Assembly: GCA_945860415.1 (NCBI GenBank)
Contig: CAMAQA010000028.1
Span: 1 to 33,430, forward strand
Reading direction: 5' to 3'
Source: Bacteriovorax stolpii
GTDB taxonomy: Bacteria > Bdellovibrionota > UBA1018
DNA length: 33,430 bases
A program made the position numbers and the translations under genes. Under the pieces are notes generated by a model, which saw only the letters and a program-made list of their open reading frames with translations, was not told where the DNA came from and did no database searches. The first letter of the stretch is position 1; every line of letters starts with the position of its first letter. This document shows positions 32,061 to 33,430 of the stretch, piece by piece.

Positions 32061-33430
32061 TCAGGCCGGCAATGGTGCCGGCGCAGCTCCCGGGGTCTCG
32101 GTTCCGACGGGCGCCGTCGCTGGCGGAGGAGGATTCCCCGCTCCGGCTGCCGGCAACGGACGCACGACCTTTTCTCCCCTGCAGATTTTCTCGATTTCTT
32201 CGCTGTCCAGGGTCTCGTACTCGAGTAGCGCCTCCGAAAGGCTGTGCAGGATCTTCAGGTTCGTCGTCAGGATTTCGCGGGCGCGACGATAGTTGCGCTC
32301 CACAATGTCGCGAACTTCTCGGTCAATCGTCTGTGCCGTCTGTTCGGAGTAATCGCGATGCTGGGTGATTTCTCGACCCAGGAAGATCTGCTCTTCCTTC
32401 TGCCCGAACATCATGGGTCCGAGCACGTCGCTCATTCCCCACTCGCAGACCATCTTGCGCGCGATTTCCGTTGCTCGCTCGATGTCATTCCCGGCGCCAG
32501 TGGTCTTTTGCTTCAGGACCAGCTCTTCGGCGATTCGGCCGCCCATGAGGAAGGCGATGTTGTTCTCGGCTTTGTCCTTCGACAGTGAAACGCTGTCTTC
32601 GTTCGGCAGCGTCTGCGTGAGTCCGAGTGCCCGTCCGCGCGGAATAATCGTCACCTTGTGGATCGGGTCGATTCCGGGAATGAACTTGCCAACGACCGTA
32701 TGGCCGGCCTCATGGTAGGCCGTCGTGCGGCGATCATGCTCGGTCAGGACCATGCTCCGACGCTCGGAACCCATCAAGACCTTGTCCTTGGCCTGCTCGA
32801 AGTCGACCATCTCGAGGACCTTCTTGTTGGCACGTGCTGCCATGAGCGCCGCCTCGTTCACGAGGTTTTCGAGGTCTGCTCCGGAGAAGCCCGGTGTGCC
32901 GCGCGCGATGACCGCCATGTCCACTCCCGGGGCGAGCGGAGTCTTGCGGGTGTGGACATTGAGGATCTGCTCGCGTCCACGGAGATCGGGAGCTGGAACC
33001 ACCACGCGACGATCGAAACGGCCTGGACGAAGCAGTGCCGGATCGAGGACGTCAGGACGGTTGGTTGCGGCGATGAGGATCACGCCTTCGTTCGACTCGA
33101 AACCATCCATCTCGACAAGAAGCTGGTTGAGCGTCTGCTCGCGCTCATCGTGACCTCCGCCGAGTCCGGCGCCACGATGGCGGCCGACAGCGTCAATTTC
33201 ATCGATGAAGATGATGCATGGGGCATGCTTCTTTCCCTGCTCGAAGAGGTCGCGTACGCGGGAGGCGCCTACCCCCACGAACATCTCCACGAAATCCGAT
33301 CCGGAAATGGAAAAGAACGGTACGCCGGCTTCGCCAGCGATCGCTTTGGCGAGCAGTGTCTTGCCGGTTCCCGGAGTGCCCATCAGGAGGACGCCTTTCG
33401 GAATCCTGCCACCAAGGCGTGTGAACTTCT
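32061..33430 (-). CDS. ftsH: ATP-dependent zinc metalloprotease FtsH (N terminus outside window)
   Basis: FtsH is the inner-membrane AAA+ protease that degrades misassembled membrane proteins and some regulators such as LpxC and sigma-32. About 456 residues of the C-terminal part are in the window. They include GTPGTGKT (Walker A), [12 protein letters not shown] (Walker B), the second region of homology ending LRPGRFD, and the zinc site HEAGH. The tail is Pro/Ala-rich (from about 32160 down), unlike E. coli. The reading frame stays open to the window edge, with [15 protein letters not shown] just before the Walker A. The upstream start and promoter lie beyond 33430. Confidence 0.97.
   Translation of the reverse strand, partial: KFTRLGGRIPKGVLLMGTPGTGKTLLAKAIAGEAGVPFFSISGSDFVEMFVGVGASRVRDLFEQGKKHAPCIIFIDEIDAVGRHRGAGLGGGHDEREQTLNQLLVEMDGFESNEGVILIAATNRPDVLDPALLRPGRFDRRVVVPAPDLRGREQILNVHTRKTPLAPGVDMAVIARGTPGFSGADLENLVNEAALMAARANKKVLEMVDFEQAKDKVLMGSERRSMVLTEHDRRTTAYHEAGHTVVGKFIPGIDPIHKVTIIPRGRALGLTQTLPNEDSVSLSKDKAENNIAFLMGGRIAEELVLKQKTTGAGNDIERATEIARKMVCEWGMSDVLGPMMFGQKEEQIFLGREITQHRDYSEQTAQTIDREVRDIVERNYRRAREILTTNLKILHSLSEALLEYETLDSEEIEKICRGEKVVRPLPAAGAGNPPPPATAPVGTETPGAAPAPLPA

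Overview
This is a GC-rich (roughly 60% by eye), densely packed bacterial window from a Gram-negative. The evidence for Gram-negative is outer-membrane barrels, lipoproteins, BamB, YfgM-like and type IV pilin-like proteins. It also carries the c-di-AMP set cdaA-cdaR-glmM, rare in classical Proteobacteria but common in Bdellovibrio-like and other former deltaproteobacterial lineages. Together with the order rrf2-nifS-mnmA-mtaB-rnc-era-der this suggests a member or relative of Bdellovibrionota/Oligoflexia. That placement is inference, not proof. No tRNA, rRNA or CRISPR was seen. No gene-free stretch exceeds 300 bases; the longest are 25108-25295, 11307-11413 and 6025-6125.

Layout. (1) 1-1147 is mobile DNA: the 3' end of an ISL3-type transposase, then a complete-looking 992-bp insertion sequence with an IS1/IS1595-like DDE transposase and hairpin-bearing terminal inverted repeats. 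(2) 1151-4220 is a pilus/surface module: a DsbA-like lipoprotein and two minor pilin-like genes on the minus strand, and a divergent cysteine-rich pilin-like surface protein with a DP linker and SNEP repeats. (3) 4263-11306 is a redox locus on the plus strand: SDR and ApbE flavin transferase, then (after a promoter with an 8-9-8 palindrome) a di-heme cytochrome c, a Fur-family regulator, a porin, an FMN-binding protein and an unusual membrane-cytochrome/amidohydrolase fusion. (4) 11414-16272 (minus) is yfgM-bamB-guaB-guaA. (5) 16337-17621 (plus) holds two small outer-membrane barrel genes. (6) 17631-25107 (minus) is rrf2-nifS-mnmA-mtaB-rnc-era-der. (7) 25296-25913 (plus) is an unidentified gene, perhaps GAF-like. 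(8) 25926-33430 (minus) is ftsH-cdaA-cdaR-glmM-pdxJ-nnr-tsaE.

How the genes work together. Blocks 4 and 6 recall the enterobacterial guaA-guaB...der-bamB-yfgM neighbourhood and combine GMP synthesis, outer-membrane assembly, ribosome maturation and tRNA thiolation. Block 8 combines membrane protein quality control, c-di-AMP signalling and peptidoglycan precursor supply. Block 3 is the most likely novel system: extracytosolic flavin and heme carriers, an outer-membrane channel, a metal-responsive regulator and a periplasmic hydrolase domain tied to a b-type-cytochrome-like membrane anchor. Most genes inside the blocks overlap by 1-4 bases, so translation is probably coupled.
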